DNA of 64,000 nt from Mucilaginibacter sp. (GTDB lineage Bacteria; Bacteroidota; Bacteroidia; Sphingobacteriales; Sphingobacteriaceae): NCBI GenBank assembly GCA_030445275.1, contig JAUCSE010000031.1, positions 104,461 to 168,460 of the forward strand, written 5' to 3'. Of this stretch, positions 18,940 through 27,876 are shown piece after piece. The translations under genes and the position numbers were made by a program. Each line of letters begins with the position of its first letter. The stretch's first letter is position 1. The notes beneath the pieces are model-generated. The model was not told the DNA's origin. It searched no databases and saw only the letters and a list, made by a program, of their open reading frames with translations.

Positions 18940-18955
18940 GCTTTAAGCCTTCGGC

Positions 18956-19438
18956 TTAATTAGCTTTTGTGAACGAATAAATAATATATCCGTTTCCACC
19001 GCCAATGGCAACAGCTGATTTTAAGGTCATTGTTGAACCATCGTTACTGGCTATATCCAAACGGTACCCTTCCTCTACCTGTTTAGCTTTATCACCTTCA
19101 TAAAGTTTTTTAAACTGAAATTGTGTACCTGTTGAACCGCCGTTATAAACCGACCAGAATATAGTTTGCGACGTACCGTTTGCTAAAGTATACACACCGT
19201 TGCCACTATTGGTTAGTTTCCAGGTACTACCAACAAAGGCTTCGGGAGGTGCCTGATCAAACACACGCTGTACAGCATTTTGAACTAAACCGTCATAACT
19301 TACGTTGTTTAACGTCCATGTACCCACAAATTTACCACGGGATACAACACCGGAAACCGTGTTTTTAGGGCTTGAACAGGCTGATAAAACAAAAATAAGT
19401 GACAGGATTGCGATTGAGGTTTGAAATATTTTTTTCAT
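18956..19438 (-). CDS. Lipocalin-like lipoprotein
   Basis: 160 aa with lipobox LSACSSPKN near residue 20. The mature part opens GKFVGTWTLNNVSYDG, which resembles the GxW start of lipocalin-like (DUF4923/lipocalin_4 type) barrels, followed by alternating beta-strand segments (SVYNGGSTGTQFQFKKL, EEGYRLDIASNDGSTMTLK). No ligand can be inferred. Monocistronic, convergent with the lactonase gene. Confidence 0.7.
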   Translation of the reverse strand: MKKIFQTSIAILSLIFVLSACSSPKNTVSGVVSRGKFVGTWTLNNVSYDGLVQNAVQRVFDQAPPEAFVGSTWKLTNSGNGVYTLANGTSQTIFWSVYNGGSTGTQFQFKKLYEGDKAKQVEEGYRLDIASNDGSTMTLKSAVAIGGGNGYIIYSFTKAN

Positions 19439-19519
19439 GACTGAATTATTTTAAGGGATACGAGCATAAATCCTGCCAAATATAGTTATAGCGTATAGCT
19501 TTTATATTCAGTATACATG

Positions 19520-20113
19520 TCAGAATTTATCATTATCAACCATGCTTAAGAAGCTGATCAACTGATCCATGGCTTTGGCGCGATGGCTTATCCTGTTTTT
19601 TTCGTCAAGACTTATTTCGGCAAAAGTTACGTTATAACCTTCGGGTTCAAATATGGGGTTGTACCCAAAAGGGTCGTTACCACTGGGGTTGGTACGGATG
19701 TTACCCTCAACCGTTCCGTCAAAAAAATACTCTTGTCCGTTCCACATTAAGGATATCACCGTACGAAAACGGGCTTTTCGGTTAGTTTTGCCGGTTAAAT
19801 TATGAAGCACTTTTTCAATGTTCGCATCCCGGTTACCATGTTCACCCGCATATCTTGCGGAATAAACACCCGGCTCGCCATTTAAAGCATCAATTTCCAA
19901 ACCACTATCGTCACCAAAACAATTCAAATTATATTTCTGGTAGACGTAATGGCTTTTTATCGATGCATTTTCGCGAAAAGAAGTGCCTGTTTCTTCAATA
20001 TCATCTGTACAACCAATATCCTCGAGGCTTAATAATTTAAACTTATCTTTTATTTTGGCGGCCACTTCTTCCAGCTTGTGCTGGTTGTTTGTTGCAAAAA
20101 CTAATTGCTGCAT
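19520..20113 (-). CDS. rdgB: XTP/dITP diphosphatase (non-canonical purine NTP pyrophosphatase)
   Basis: 197 aa, standard length. Removes inosine/xanthosine triphosphates from the nucleotide pool. Signature FATNNQHKLEEVAAKI at the N-terminus, ETGTSFRENASIKSHY, DDSGLEIDALNGEPGVYSAR (catalytic Asp and Mg site), FDGTVEGNI and FGYNPIFEPEGY, then SHRAKAMDQL. All family motifs are intact. The start is the Met directly before QQLVFATNN. Confidence 0.97.
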   Translation of the reverse strand: MQQLVFATNNQHKLEEVAAKIKDKFKLLSLEDIGCTDDIEETGTSFRENASIKSHYVYQKYNLNCFGDDSGLEIDALNGEPGVYSARYAGEHGNRDANIEKVLHNLTGKTNRKARFRTVISLMWNGQEYFFDGTVEGNIRTNPSGNDPFGYNPIFEPEGYNVTFAEISLDEKNRISHRAKAMDQLISFLSMVDNDKF

Positions 20114-20132
20114 GTTATTTAGTCTTGTAGAT

Positions 20133-20242
20133 AAAGGATGATTAGATGAAAGACAAAGGACGAAAAGATAAAGGAAAAGTAAGTACTTGATTTTTCAACC
20201 GTAATGGAAAGTTTAATCTTCGTCCTTTGTCTTTTTATCCTT
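20133..20242. repeat. Imperfect inverted repeat between rdgB and the unknown gene
   Basis: AAAGACAAAGGACGAA (20149-20164) is perfectly complementary to 20219-20234; an outer AAGGAT/ATCCTT pair (20134-20139, 20237-20242) extends it. Spacer ~54 bp. Confidence 0.6.
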
Positions 20243-20255
20243 CCTCGCCCAATCT

Positions 20256-20867
20256 TTAAAGTGATTTCATTTGCTCCCAAAAAGCTTTCTTATTATCAGT
20301 GCTATCCATCATTTCATTAAAACCAAAACTATAAAGTGCAGTATAGCCATTCAATGATTTGGGGATATTCAGCACGAGTGGGGCTATCTCCTGAGGCAAG
20401 GCGGGTTGTCCCAATACCAACAACCTTGTTGGTTTAAAAAAATTGGTGAGCTCTTCAAGCTTTATGGCGTTGTAGGTAGCCATATTTAATATGGCTACAT
20501 CGTTAATATCAAACTCCTTCCGTTTCAGTATATTTTGCAAAGCGGTTAAATGCGCATCGGCAATAAACTCCAATTCGGGATAGTGAACCAGTATTAAAAA
20601 GCTTTTTAAGTTTTGCCCCAGATAATTAAAATTAACAGGTTGCGTTTCCATTTCAGGTTTGGGTTCTTCTATTATAGGAGCAGCCGCCTGCGTTTTTATT
20701 TCAAGACTGGTTTCTTCTATAATGGGTTGGGATATAGCTCTTTTTTCATACAGCGCTTTATCCGTACCTAAAAGATAAAGCTCATCCTCTAAAATAAAGC
20801 GCAGGGCAACCGGATTTTCAACTTTCACTTTAACAAATTTTAACCAAAAGTAGTTAAACCGTTTCAC
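20256..20867 (-). CDS. Unknown protein, conserved-looking
   Basis: 203 aa, no signal peptide or membrane segment. Residues 1-30 are basic (MKRFNYFWLKFVKVKVENP), 45-75 contain two IIEE-type acidic/Pro stretches (linker), and 80-203 look like an alpha/beta domain (LKSFLILVHYPELEFI, NDVAILNMATY, PTRLLVLGQPALP). I do not recognise the family. It is upstream of rdgB in the same direction (142 bp gap with the inverted repeat) and divergent from the SurA-like gene. Confidence 0.6.
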   Translation of the reverse strand: MKRFNYFWLKFVKVKVENPVALRFILEDELYLLGTDKALYEKRAISQPIIEETSLEIKTQAAAPIIEEPKPEMETQPVNFNYLGQNLKSFLILVHYPELEFIADAHLTALQNILKRKEFDINDVAILNMATYNAIKLEELTNFFKPTRLLVLGQPALPQEIAPLVLNIPKSLNGYTALYSFGFNEMMDSTDNKKAFWEQMKSL

Positions 20868-20998
20868 GCTTTATAACCATATTAGCACAATTATAGGTTG
20901 TTGTAATTTTTTGTTCAGCCATAATTAATAAATTTTACCGAAATTCGAAGTTTTTAACGGACTATTGATCCGTATTATTTAGAGTATAAGAGCATTAC

Positions 20999-22471
20999 AT
21001 GAGAAAGTTAGGGATAGTTATTTTAAGTTTTATTTTAATTATATCGGTTGCCAGGGCACAAACCAAGCCCGATTCAACCATAAAAGCGAAGGCCAAGCCT
21101 GATTCGGTTGCAAAAACACAAAGCAAGGCCGATTCAACAATAGCTGCTGGCCCTCGTCGCACGTTAGATAAAATTGCGGCTGTTGTTGGTAACAGTCCTA
21201 TATTACTGTCAGATATTGAAACACAATATGCACAGTACCTGGTACAGGGAAACCAACCAAACCCTGATATGAAATGCCGGATACTGCAATCATTATTAAC
21301 CCAAAAGCTATTGGCACAGCAGGCTATTATTGATAGTATTGAAGTGAAAGATGATGAAGTTGATAATAGTGTTGATCGCAGAATGCGTGAAATGACCCAA
21401 AGAGCTGGCGGTCAGGAAAAGCTGGAAGCATTTTTAGGTCGTTCTGTTATACAGTATAAAGATGAGATACGCCCGGATATGAAGGAGCAAATGGTTGCAC
21501 AGAAAATGCAACAACATATCACTGAAAAAGTGAATGTAACTCCTCAGGATGTTAAAGCTTATTTTGATAAAATACCAAAAGATAGTTTGCCATCATTTAA
21601 TAAAGAAATAGAAGTAGGTGAAATTGTGTTTCAACCAAAGCTGAGCAAGGAAGAAAAAGAATTGTACAAACAAAAGGCAGAAGAACTGCGCGAAAGGATA
21701 AAAAAAGGAGAGGATTTTGGAACACTGGCGAGGTTATACTCACAGGATCCCGGATCGGCACCTGATGGCGGCGACCTGGGTTTTGCCGATCGTAGCACAT
21801 TTGTAAAAGAATTTACCGCAAACGCATTTAAACTAAAAGCAGGTGAAATATCCCCAGTATTTGAAACCGATTTTGGGTTTCACTTTTTACAGGTGATAGA
21901 ACGACGAGGTGAGCAGGTACACGTACGGCATATATTAATCAGTCCGGCAATTACCCAGGCAAGTTTAGACAGGGCCAAAGTTTATGCAGATAGCATTTAC
22001 AATGTTTTAATGAAAAACAAGAAGATCGATTTTTCGAGCGCTGCAGCTTACTATTCTGACAATAAAGACACCAAATACAACGGTGGTATGATGCTGAATG
22101 CCGAGAATGTTCAAAACCGCTCAACCTACATCCCTACAGATAAACTCGACCCAAAGGTTGCGCTTGTTACTGATACCATGAAAATTGGCAGCATTTCAAA
22201 ACCAGAGTTGTTTACTGATGCGGCGGGCAAAAAGAGTTATAAAATTTTGTATCTCAAATCAGCAACAAGTGCGCATAAGGCAAACCTGGAGCAGGATTTT
22301 CCTAAAATAAAAGATTATGCTTACGAGGATAAAAACAACCGTATAGTAAGCCAATGGTTTGAAAAACGCAGAAAAGAAACCTTTATTAAAATTGACCCTG
22401 AGTACCAGACATGTGATGTGTTAAAAAAATGGGTTGTTTCACCAGCTACCACAGCGCAAGTTAAACCATAA
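20999..22471 (+). CDS. SurA-like periplasmic peptidyl-prolyl isomerase/chaperone
   Basis: 490 aa. Signal peptide ending VARAQ, then a Lys/Asp/Ser linker with three KPDST/KADST-type repeats (residues 22-55). A SurA-N chaperone domain follows (LDKIAAVVGNSPILLSDIETQYAQYL), then two parvulin domains: EIEVGEIVFQPKLS...GDLGFADRSTFVKEF...ETDFGFHFLQVIERR and VHVRHILISPAITQASLDRAK...NGGMMLNAENV. Expected to assist folding of outer-membrane barrels. It is followed 5 bp later by the MoxR gene. Confidence 0.9.
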   Translation: MRKLGIVILSFILIISVARAQTKPDSTIKAKAKPDSVAKTQSKADSTIAAGPRRTLDKIAAVVGNSPILLSDIETQYAQYLVQGNQPNPDMKCRILQSLLTQKLLAQQAIIDSIEVKDDEVDNSVDRRMREMTQRAGGQEKLEAFLGRSVIQYKDEIRPDMKEQMVAQKMQQHITEKVNVTPQDVKAYFDKIPKDSLPSFNKEIEVGEIVFQPKLSKEEKELYKQKAEELRERIKKGEDFGTLARLYSQDPGSAPDGGDLGFADRSTFVKEFTANAFKLKAGEISPVFETDFGFHFLQVIERRGEQVHVRHILISPAITQASLDRAKVYADSIYNVLMKNKKIDFSSAAAYYSDNKDTKYNGGMMLNAENVQNRSTYIPTDKLDPKVALVTDTMKIGSISKPELFTDAAGKKSYKILYLKSATSAHKANLEQDFPKIKDYAYEDKNNRIVSQWFEKRRKETFIKIDPEYQTCDVLKKWVVSPATTAQVKP

Positions 22472-22476
22472 TATAT

Positions 22477-23439
22477 ATGCAACACCGCTCTGATGTGGAG
22501 GCTGCAGATGCTTTAAAGCAGGCATATCAGCAAATACGTTCCGAAATAGGTAAAGTTATCATAGGGCAGGATGAAGTAGTGAAATTTGTCCTGGTATCTG
22601 TTTTTAGTAACGGGCACTGTTTACTGGTAGGGGTACCCGGCTTAGCCAAAACCCTGCTGGTGCAAACCGTTGCCCGAGTGCTTGACCTCGATTTTAAACG
22701 TATTCAGTTTACACCTGATCTGATGCCATCAGACATTATAGGATCAGAAATACTGGGCGAAGACAGAAGTTTTAAATTTATACCCGGACCCGTTTTCTCC
22801 AATATCATCCTGGCCGACGAAATTAACCGTACTCCACCCAAAACACAGGCGGCCCTATTAGAAGCCATGCAGGAAAAAGCAGTAACTGCAGCAGGCGTTA
22901 CTCATAAACTTGCACAGCCATTTTTTGTACTGGCCACACAAAACCCCATAGAACAGGAAGGCACCTACCCATTGCCCGAAGCACAGCTTGATCGTTTTAT
23001 GTTTAATGTGGCATTAAACTATCCCAGTTTTCAGGAAGAACTACAGGTGGTGAAAAATACGACCAGCACGCTGCATACTGAGGTTAATAAGATTTTAAAT
23101 GCCAGCCAGATTATTTATTTCCAGCAATTGGTACGAAACATCCCCGTTACTGACCATGTAATGGAATATGCCGTAAAGCTGGTATCAAAAACACGCCCTA
23201 ACAGCGAGTTTGCAACACCACAGATCAATCGGCTATTAAGCTGGGGTGCAGGGCCACGGGCTTCGCAATTCTTGATTCTGGGCGCTAAATGCCATGCTGT
23301 GATCAATGGCAAGTACTCGCCCGACATTGAAGATATACAAGCTATTGCCAAACCCATATTAAGTCACCGTATTGTACGGAGCTATCATGCCGAAGCCGAA
23401 GGGCTATCTGCTGATGATATTATTGAGCAGCTTTTTTAA
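22477..23439 (+). CDS. MoxR-family AAA+ ATPase
   Basis: 320 aa. Walker A GVPGLAKTLLVQTVA, Walker B ILADEINRTPPKTQAALLEAMQEKAVT, sensor 1 ATQNPIEQEGTYPLPEAQLDRF, and the C-terminal AAA lid: a canonical MoxR. These chaperone-like ATPases usually work with DUF58 and VWA proteins encoded next door. Here the partners are absent: the next gene is convergent, and only the SurA-like gene is coupled. Confidence 0.94.
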   Translation: MQHRSDVEAADALKQAYQQIRSEIGKVIIGQDEVVKFVLVSVFSNGHCLLVGVPGLAKTLLVQTVARVLDLDFKRIQFTPDLMPSDIIGSEILGEDRSFKFIPGPVFSNIILADEINRTPPKTQAALLEAMQEKAVTAAGVTHKLAQPFFVLATQNPIEQEGTYPLPEAQLDRFMFNVALNYPSFQEELQVVKNTTSTLHTEVNKILNASQIIYFQQLVRNIPVTDHVMEYAVKLVSKTRPNSEFATPQINRLLSWGAGPRASQFLILGAKCHAVINGKYSPDIEDIQAIAKPILSHRIVRSYHAEAEGLSADDIIEQLF

Positions 23440-23450
23440 TAAAATTATCT

Positions 23451-23527
23451 GTCATTCTGAGGAACGAAGAATCTACTAGCCAACTTGTATATTGCTGAAT
23501 AGATGCTTCACTGCGTTCAGCATAACA
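23451..23527. repeat. Imperfect palindromic element, TCATTCTGA type
   Basis: Starts GTCATTCTGAGGAACGAAGA and ends with an imperfect complement (AGATGCTTCACTGCGTTCAG). Downstream of MoxR, no coding potential. Confidence 0.55.
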
Positions 23528-23576
23528 AACTTTTATTTATGCTGCTAGAAGACAAGAATACTCTTACGTTCTAAAC

Positions 23577-23611
23577 AAAAAAGGGAGATGTATAATACAT
23601 CTCCCTTTTTT
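23577..23611. terminator. Bidirectional terminator
   Basis: AAGGGAGATGTAT and ATACATCTCCCTT form a 13-bp stem flanked by A and T tracts. It serves the MoxR gene (+) and the convergent gene ending at 23630 (-). Confidence 0.85.
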
Positions 23612-23629
23612 GTTTGTTGAATAGTTTCT

Positions 23630-24493
23630 TTATTCGTTTTCAACTGCCGAAAATACTTCCAGCAGGATATCCCATTTCTTTGCTTTATCAAGCTCCCAGA
23701 TACGTACATAATTATAATTACTTACTACGTTTCCTTTTGTTATACGGGCATGACCATAACTATAGGCCAGGTCATTACTACTTGATCTTCCTGCGCTGGT
23801 AGTTTCGGCTGTGATAGTGATGGCCTGGTTATTAATAAATTTCATAATTACATCCGGGCCGGTCATAGGTTCAAAACCCGGGAAATAATAACGCCCCTCC
23901 GGGCTCAAAAACTCTTTATAACTGGCCAATGCCGATATAGTTAAAGAATGATTGAAAATCTGATCGGTACTTAAAATAATCTTTTTCCCGGAAAACGGAT
24001 CTTTGCTCGGCGCAGTGCGTGCTCCTGTAGGCTCCTTAAAGTCAGGAACAACGTCCTGCTCAGCTTCGGGATGCTGTATGCCCAGATTAATTAACAATTT
24101 CAGCTTATTATCAATGTCAGCACGCCAAACAGAAACATAATCGCCATATACCTTTTCATCTTCACTCTTGCCGTTCTGGTAAACGTATGGGCCGGCAGTG
24201 AAGGCCAGATCGCCATTGGCAGATATACGGGCAAATTTAGGCTGTGAAGTAAGCTTGCCTGCTTGTTTATCAATGTTGGTATAAAAATCGGTTATCTTAA
24301 CAGCATCAGGTTTAAAAACGATACCTTCAGGATCAGCAACGGACAAAAAACCATCTTTGATGCCTTTACGTTCAACTGTTTTATTAAAAGCTTCTTCGGC
24401 ACTAACTACCTTATTTACTTGAGCAGGGGTCGTTTGCGCTAAGGCAAATGCACTATAGCCAATAAATGTAGCAGCTAATATTATTTTTTTCAT
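23630..24493 (-). CDS. Secreted protein with tandem SnoaL/DUF4440-like (NTF2-fold) domains
   Basis: 287 aa from the ATG at 24493, chosen because it begins a clean signal peptide (MKKIILAATFIGYSAFALAQ); the open frame extends further upstream but without coding character. Two related segments suggest a repeated NTF2 fold: SAEEAFNKTVERKGIKDGFLSVADPEG...RADIDNKLKLLINLG, and TISALASYKEFLSPEGRYYFPG...SNYNYVRIWELDKAKKWDILLEV. NTF2-like proteins vary in function and no catalytic residues can be assigned. Confidence 0.75.
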   Translation of the reverse strand: MKKIILAATFIGYSAFALAQTTPAQVNKVVSAEEAFNKTVERKGIKDGFLSVADPEGIVFKPDAVKITDFYTNIDKQAGKLTSQPKFARISANGDLAFTAGPYVYQNGKSEDEKVYGDYVSVWRADIDNKLKLLINLGIQHPEAEQDVVPDFKEPTGARTAPSKDPFSGKKIILSTDQIFNHSLTISALASYKEFLSPEGRYYFPGFEPMTGPDVIMKFINNQAITITAETTSAGRSSSNDLAYSYGHARITKGNVVSNYNYVRIWELDKAKKWDILLEVFSAVENE

Positions 24494-24784
24494 GTTTATA
24501 TTAGATTTTGGGGGCAATTTAGTAATAAAATTTAAGTCAGTAACGCAATTTGAGTCATTGCTACAAGTAAATAATCTGGTAACATCGCCTCTAAATATAT
24601 TTCTATCAGAAACGACGAGGACGCTATTTAATTGTAATTGAGAAGTGCTAATCATTCAAAAACCTATACCAAACGCTAAATTATTAACTAACCCGTTAAT
24701 ATTAAAAACTAATTAACCCCTTAAGCATGATTATGTTTTGATTAAAAAAATATCATGCTCATCTTTATTAAAAATTACCGTGTT

Positions 24785-25468
24785 ATGAAAAAATGCATCC
24801 TCTGTTTTTTAATGTCTATGGTTATGATATCAGGCAGTTTTGTTGCAAGCGCTCAGTATCTGAAAGATCCGAATGGTAAAGAATACATGTTGCAATCCTA
24901 TACAGAGGTAGAAGGCACCCCTTTCTTGATTAATAATTGGGCACCAGGATCAGTTACCCTGGCTAACGGTCAAACAATTACAACGTTGCTTAAATATGAT
25001 CTGGTTGGGGACGAGCTTTTATTTAAAAACAAAGGTGATTCATCAGCCATGAGCTTTGTTGATCCGGTGAGGAGTTTTAGTCTTAATGAATCTTCGATCG
25101 AAGAAAGTGACCTCACGTCGCTTGTTTTCAGCAACGGGTATCCGGCAGTTGACAAGCAAACACCAACCTCATTTTACCAGGTAATTTCCGATGGAAAGGT
25201 TAAACTATTAAAGCATTACAAAAAAGTAATCCGCGTTGACAAGGCTTTTAATTCGGCAACAGCTGTTAAAACCTTTTTTTTAAGTGAAGAATACTATCTG
25301 TTTGTAAATAATCAGATCACTAAAATTAAACCAGGTCAGAAAGCTATACTTACTGTCCTGGCTGATAAGACTGCCCAGCTACAAAAATATATGAGCATCA
25401 ATGCCATGAATTACAAAAGCGATGATGTTTTAGCCAAATTGTTTAGCTATTACAACTCGCTTCAGTAA
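24785..25468 (+). CDS. Secreted unknown protein
   Basis: 227 aa from the ATG at 24785, which begins the signal peptide MKKCILCFLMSMVMISG ending ASAQ; an upstream in-frame Met adds ten residues and is less likely. The mature protein is mostly beta-strand-like with VEGTPFLINNWAPGSVTLANGQ and YLFVNNQITKIKPGQKAILTVL. The second half recalls proteins of Bacteroidota that bind or sense plant/host surfaces, but I do not recognise a family. It ends 1 bp before cysS, which is convergent. Confidence 0.65.
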   Translation: MKKCILCFLMSMVMISGSFVASAQYLKDPNGKEYMLQSYTEVEGTPFLINNWAPGSVTLANGQTITTLLKYDLVGDELLFKNKGDSSAMSFVDPVRSFSLNESSIEESDLTSLVFSNGYPAVDKQTPTSFYQVISDGKVKLLKHYKKVIRVDKAFNSATAVKTFFLSEEYYLFVNNQITKIKPGQKAILTVLADKTAQLQKYMSINAMNYKSDDVLAKLFSYYNSLQ

Positions 25469-25469
25469 T

Positions 25470-26933
25470 TCAGGATTTACTCCAATGGGTTCCGTCTTTA
25501 CTATCCTTTAGTTGAAAACCGATCCTAGCCAGGCCATCACGTATTTTATCAGACATAGCGTAATCCTTATTGATCTTCGCTTCGCCTCTCAGGTCAACAA
25601 TCAGGTTCAATATATTAGGTAAATCGTCATTATCGGCTTGTTCATCTTTTAAACCCAGCACATCAAGCACAAAGGTGTTCATGAGTGTTTTAAGTAGTTG
25701 AAGGTTGACTTCATCAATCTTCAATTTACCATCATTTACCGAGTTAATAATGCGCGAAGCCTCAAATAGCTCGGCAATAAGTACCGGGCTGTTAAAATCG
25801 TCATTCATGGCCGCATAGCAACGCTCCAGCAGTGGCCCAATCTCCACTTCGGTAGTCTTATCAGCCTTTAACCCATTAAGCAGTGCAAAAGCGTTCATTA
25901 AGCGTTTAAAGCCTTTTTCTGATGCCTCCATGGCCTCGTTGCCAAAATCAAGCGTACTGCGATAATGCGCCTGCAGCATAAAGAACCTGACAGTCATAGG
26001 GCTGTAACCCTTATTTAGGATAGAGTTATCCCCGGTAAAAAGCTCATGAGGTAAAAAACTATTCCCTAATGATTTTGACATTTTTTGCCCGTTAACCGTA
26101 AGCATATTGGTATGCACCCAGTAATTAGCCGGGTTTTTACCACAGCAGGCTACGTGTTGTGCAATTTCATTGGTATGATGTGTTGGCACCAAATCAATAC
26201 CACCACCGTGAATATCAAACTGATTACCCAAATATTTCTGGCTCATGGCTGAACACTCCAGGTGCCATCCCGGGAAACCCACGCCCCAGGGCGATGGCCA
26301 TTTCATCAGGTGCTCTGGCTTGGCCTTTATCCATAGAGCAAAATCAAGTTTGCCATGTTTTTCCTGCTGGCCACCCAGTGCACGGGTATTATTAAGCAGA
26401 TCCTCCAGATTACGGCCGCTTAATATGCCATAGTTTTGGGTATTGTTATATTTTTCAACATCAAAATAAACCGAGCCGTCAACTTCGTAGGCATACCCTT
26501 TTTCCAGTATCAGCTTAACCATTTCAATTTGTTCAATGATATGACCGGTGGCGGTAGGTTCAATGCTTGGCGGTAGCGTATTAAATATTTGCATTACGTC
26601 GTGAAAACCAACGGTGTACTTTTGTACAATTTCCATGGGCTCCAGCTGCGCCAGCTTTGCTTTTTTTGATATTTTGTCTTCTCCCTCATCACCGGCATCT
26701 CCTTCCAGGTGACCGGCATCGGTCACATTACGAACGTAACGTACTTTGTAACCAATAGTAGTAAGATACCTGAACATCAGGTCGAATGATATATAAGTGC
26801 GGCAATTACCCAAATGCACATCGCTGTAAACAGTTGGGCCACATACGTACATGCCAACGTGTGGCGCGTTAAGTGGTTTAAATTCTTCTTTTTTACGTGT
26901 TAAAGTATTGTAAACAAACAAATTTTGTTTCAT
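25470..26933 (-). CDS. cysS: Cysteinyl-tRNA synthetase
   Basis: 487 aa, class I synthetase. HIGH-type motif VHLGN in CGPTVYSDVHLGNCRTY, with zinc ligands in that Cys, GWHLECSAM and HTNEIAQ, and KMSKSLGN for the catalytic loop. The C-terminal DALR-type helical bundle and the anticodon-binding end (YAMSDKIRDGLARIGFQLKDSKDGTHW) are complete. Cytoplasmic and essential; charges tRNA-Cys. Confidence 0.98.
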   Translation of the reverse strand: MKQNLFVYNTLTRKKEEFKPLNAPHVGMYVCGPTVYSDVHLGNCRTYISFDLMFRYLTTIGYKVRYVRNVTDAGHLEGDAGDEGEDKISKKAKLAQLEPMEIVQKYTVGFHDVMQIFNTLPPSIEPTATGHIIEQIEMVKLILEKGYAYEVDGSVYFDVEKYNNTQNYGILSGRNLEDLLNNTRALGGQQEKHGKLDFALWIKAKPEHLMKWPSPWGVGFPGWHLECSAMSQKYLGNQFDIHGGGIDLVPTHHTNEIAQHVACCGKNPANYWVHTNMLTVNGQKMSKSLGNSFLPHELFTGDNSILNKGYSPMTVRFFMLQAHYRSTLDFGNEAMEASEKGFKRLMNAFALLNGLKADKTTEVEIGPLLERCYAAMNDDFNSPVLIAELFEASRIINSVNDGKLKIDEVNLQLLKTLMNTFVLDVLGLKDEQADNDDLPNILNLIVDLRGEAKINKDYAMSDKIRDGLARIGFQLKDSKDGTHWSKS

Positions 26934-27019
26934 GTGCGCAAACTTACGATTTTTTCAATTTCATGCTCATATGGCTTATTTTAAATATCCGAACGAGAAG
27001 TGAATATTATTAAAATATA

Positions 27020-27862
27020 TTATTGATGCAACAGGTATTCAAAAGTATATTGCGGCTGGTAACCAAGATATTGACTGGCCTTATCGCAAATATACACCCG
27101 GTCAATGCTTTTGGGGAATATCCAGTTTTTACGCTGATAAATGGCTGCTGCCTCCGGAAAATATTGCAAAATGACATCAGCAGGAGAATGTTTTAGCGCA
27201 ATCAGATCGGCCCGGCCAAATGGTGAACCGCTGGATATATTAAATACTTCAAAATCATTGAATACAGTATCCAGCCCCAGTCTTAGCGCTTCGGCGCCAT
27301 CGCGCTCATCTAGTCCCCGGTATAAACGATGGTTTATTTTAAGGTTATCATCCTCGGGCAAAAAACGGCCGACCCGGTATACGGAAGTTTGAAGCCCCTC
27401 CTTATAAAAAAAATTCTTGCACAGTTGCTCGGTGGTTTGCTTGGTGATATCATAAATATCACGCGGCTTTTCTATCAGTGATTCGTCCACCCAAACAGCT
27501 TTATGATCATCAACCAAGGCACTGCCATATATGGATGTGGTGCTGGTATACAGAAATTGATTTACCTCATTTTTAACACAGGCGTTCAATAAATGGAGAG
27601 TACCCATAATATTGGTTTCAATAAATGCCTCTTTGGGATAATTGAGCTCATAATGTTTGCCGTGAACAGCCGCAGTGTGTATAATGACACCAAACCCACG
27701 GGTTACTTTTTCAACGCTATCTTTATCCTTAATATCAATTAATTTGTTAGTCGTTGCTGATGGTATTACATCGATACCGTAAACATCGTGCCCGTATGCT
27801 TTTAAATGATTTACCGTAGCTGAGCCTAATTGCCCGGATGATCCGGTAACCAAAACTTTCAT
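27020..27862 (-). CDS. NAD-dependent epimerase/dehydratase family protein (extended SDR)
   Basis: 280 aa. Rossmann start MKVLVTGSSGQLGSATVNHL (GxxGxxG), VIIHTAAVHG, FLYTSTTSIYG and the YDITKQTTEQ catalytic Tyr-Lys pair. Likely acts on a nucleotide sugar or other alcohol/ketone. It is the last gene of the leftward mutL operon, 14 bp after the phosphatase-family gene. Substrate unknown. Confidence 0.85.
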   Translation of the reverse strand: MKVLVTGSSGQLGSATVNHLKAYGHDVYGIDVIPSATTNKLIDIKDKDSVEKVTRGFGVIIHTAAVHGKHYELNYPKEAFIETNIMGTLHLLNACVKNEVNQFLYTSTTSIYGSALVDDHKAVWVDESLIEKPRDIYDITKQTTEQLCKNFFYKEGLQTSVYRVGRFLPEDDNLKINHRLYRGLDERDGAEALRLGLDTVFNDFEVFNISSGSPFGRADLIALKHSPADVILQYFPEAAAIYQRKNWIFPKSIDRVYICDKASQYLGYQPQYTFEYLLHQ

Positions 27863-27876
27863 ATTATTAATCTCGG

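Noticed and set aside
23630..24655. Longer start (24655) of the NTF2-like gene
   Set aside because: The Met at 24493 begins a clean signal peptide; the upstream extension is not protein-like.
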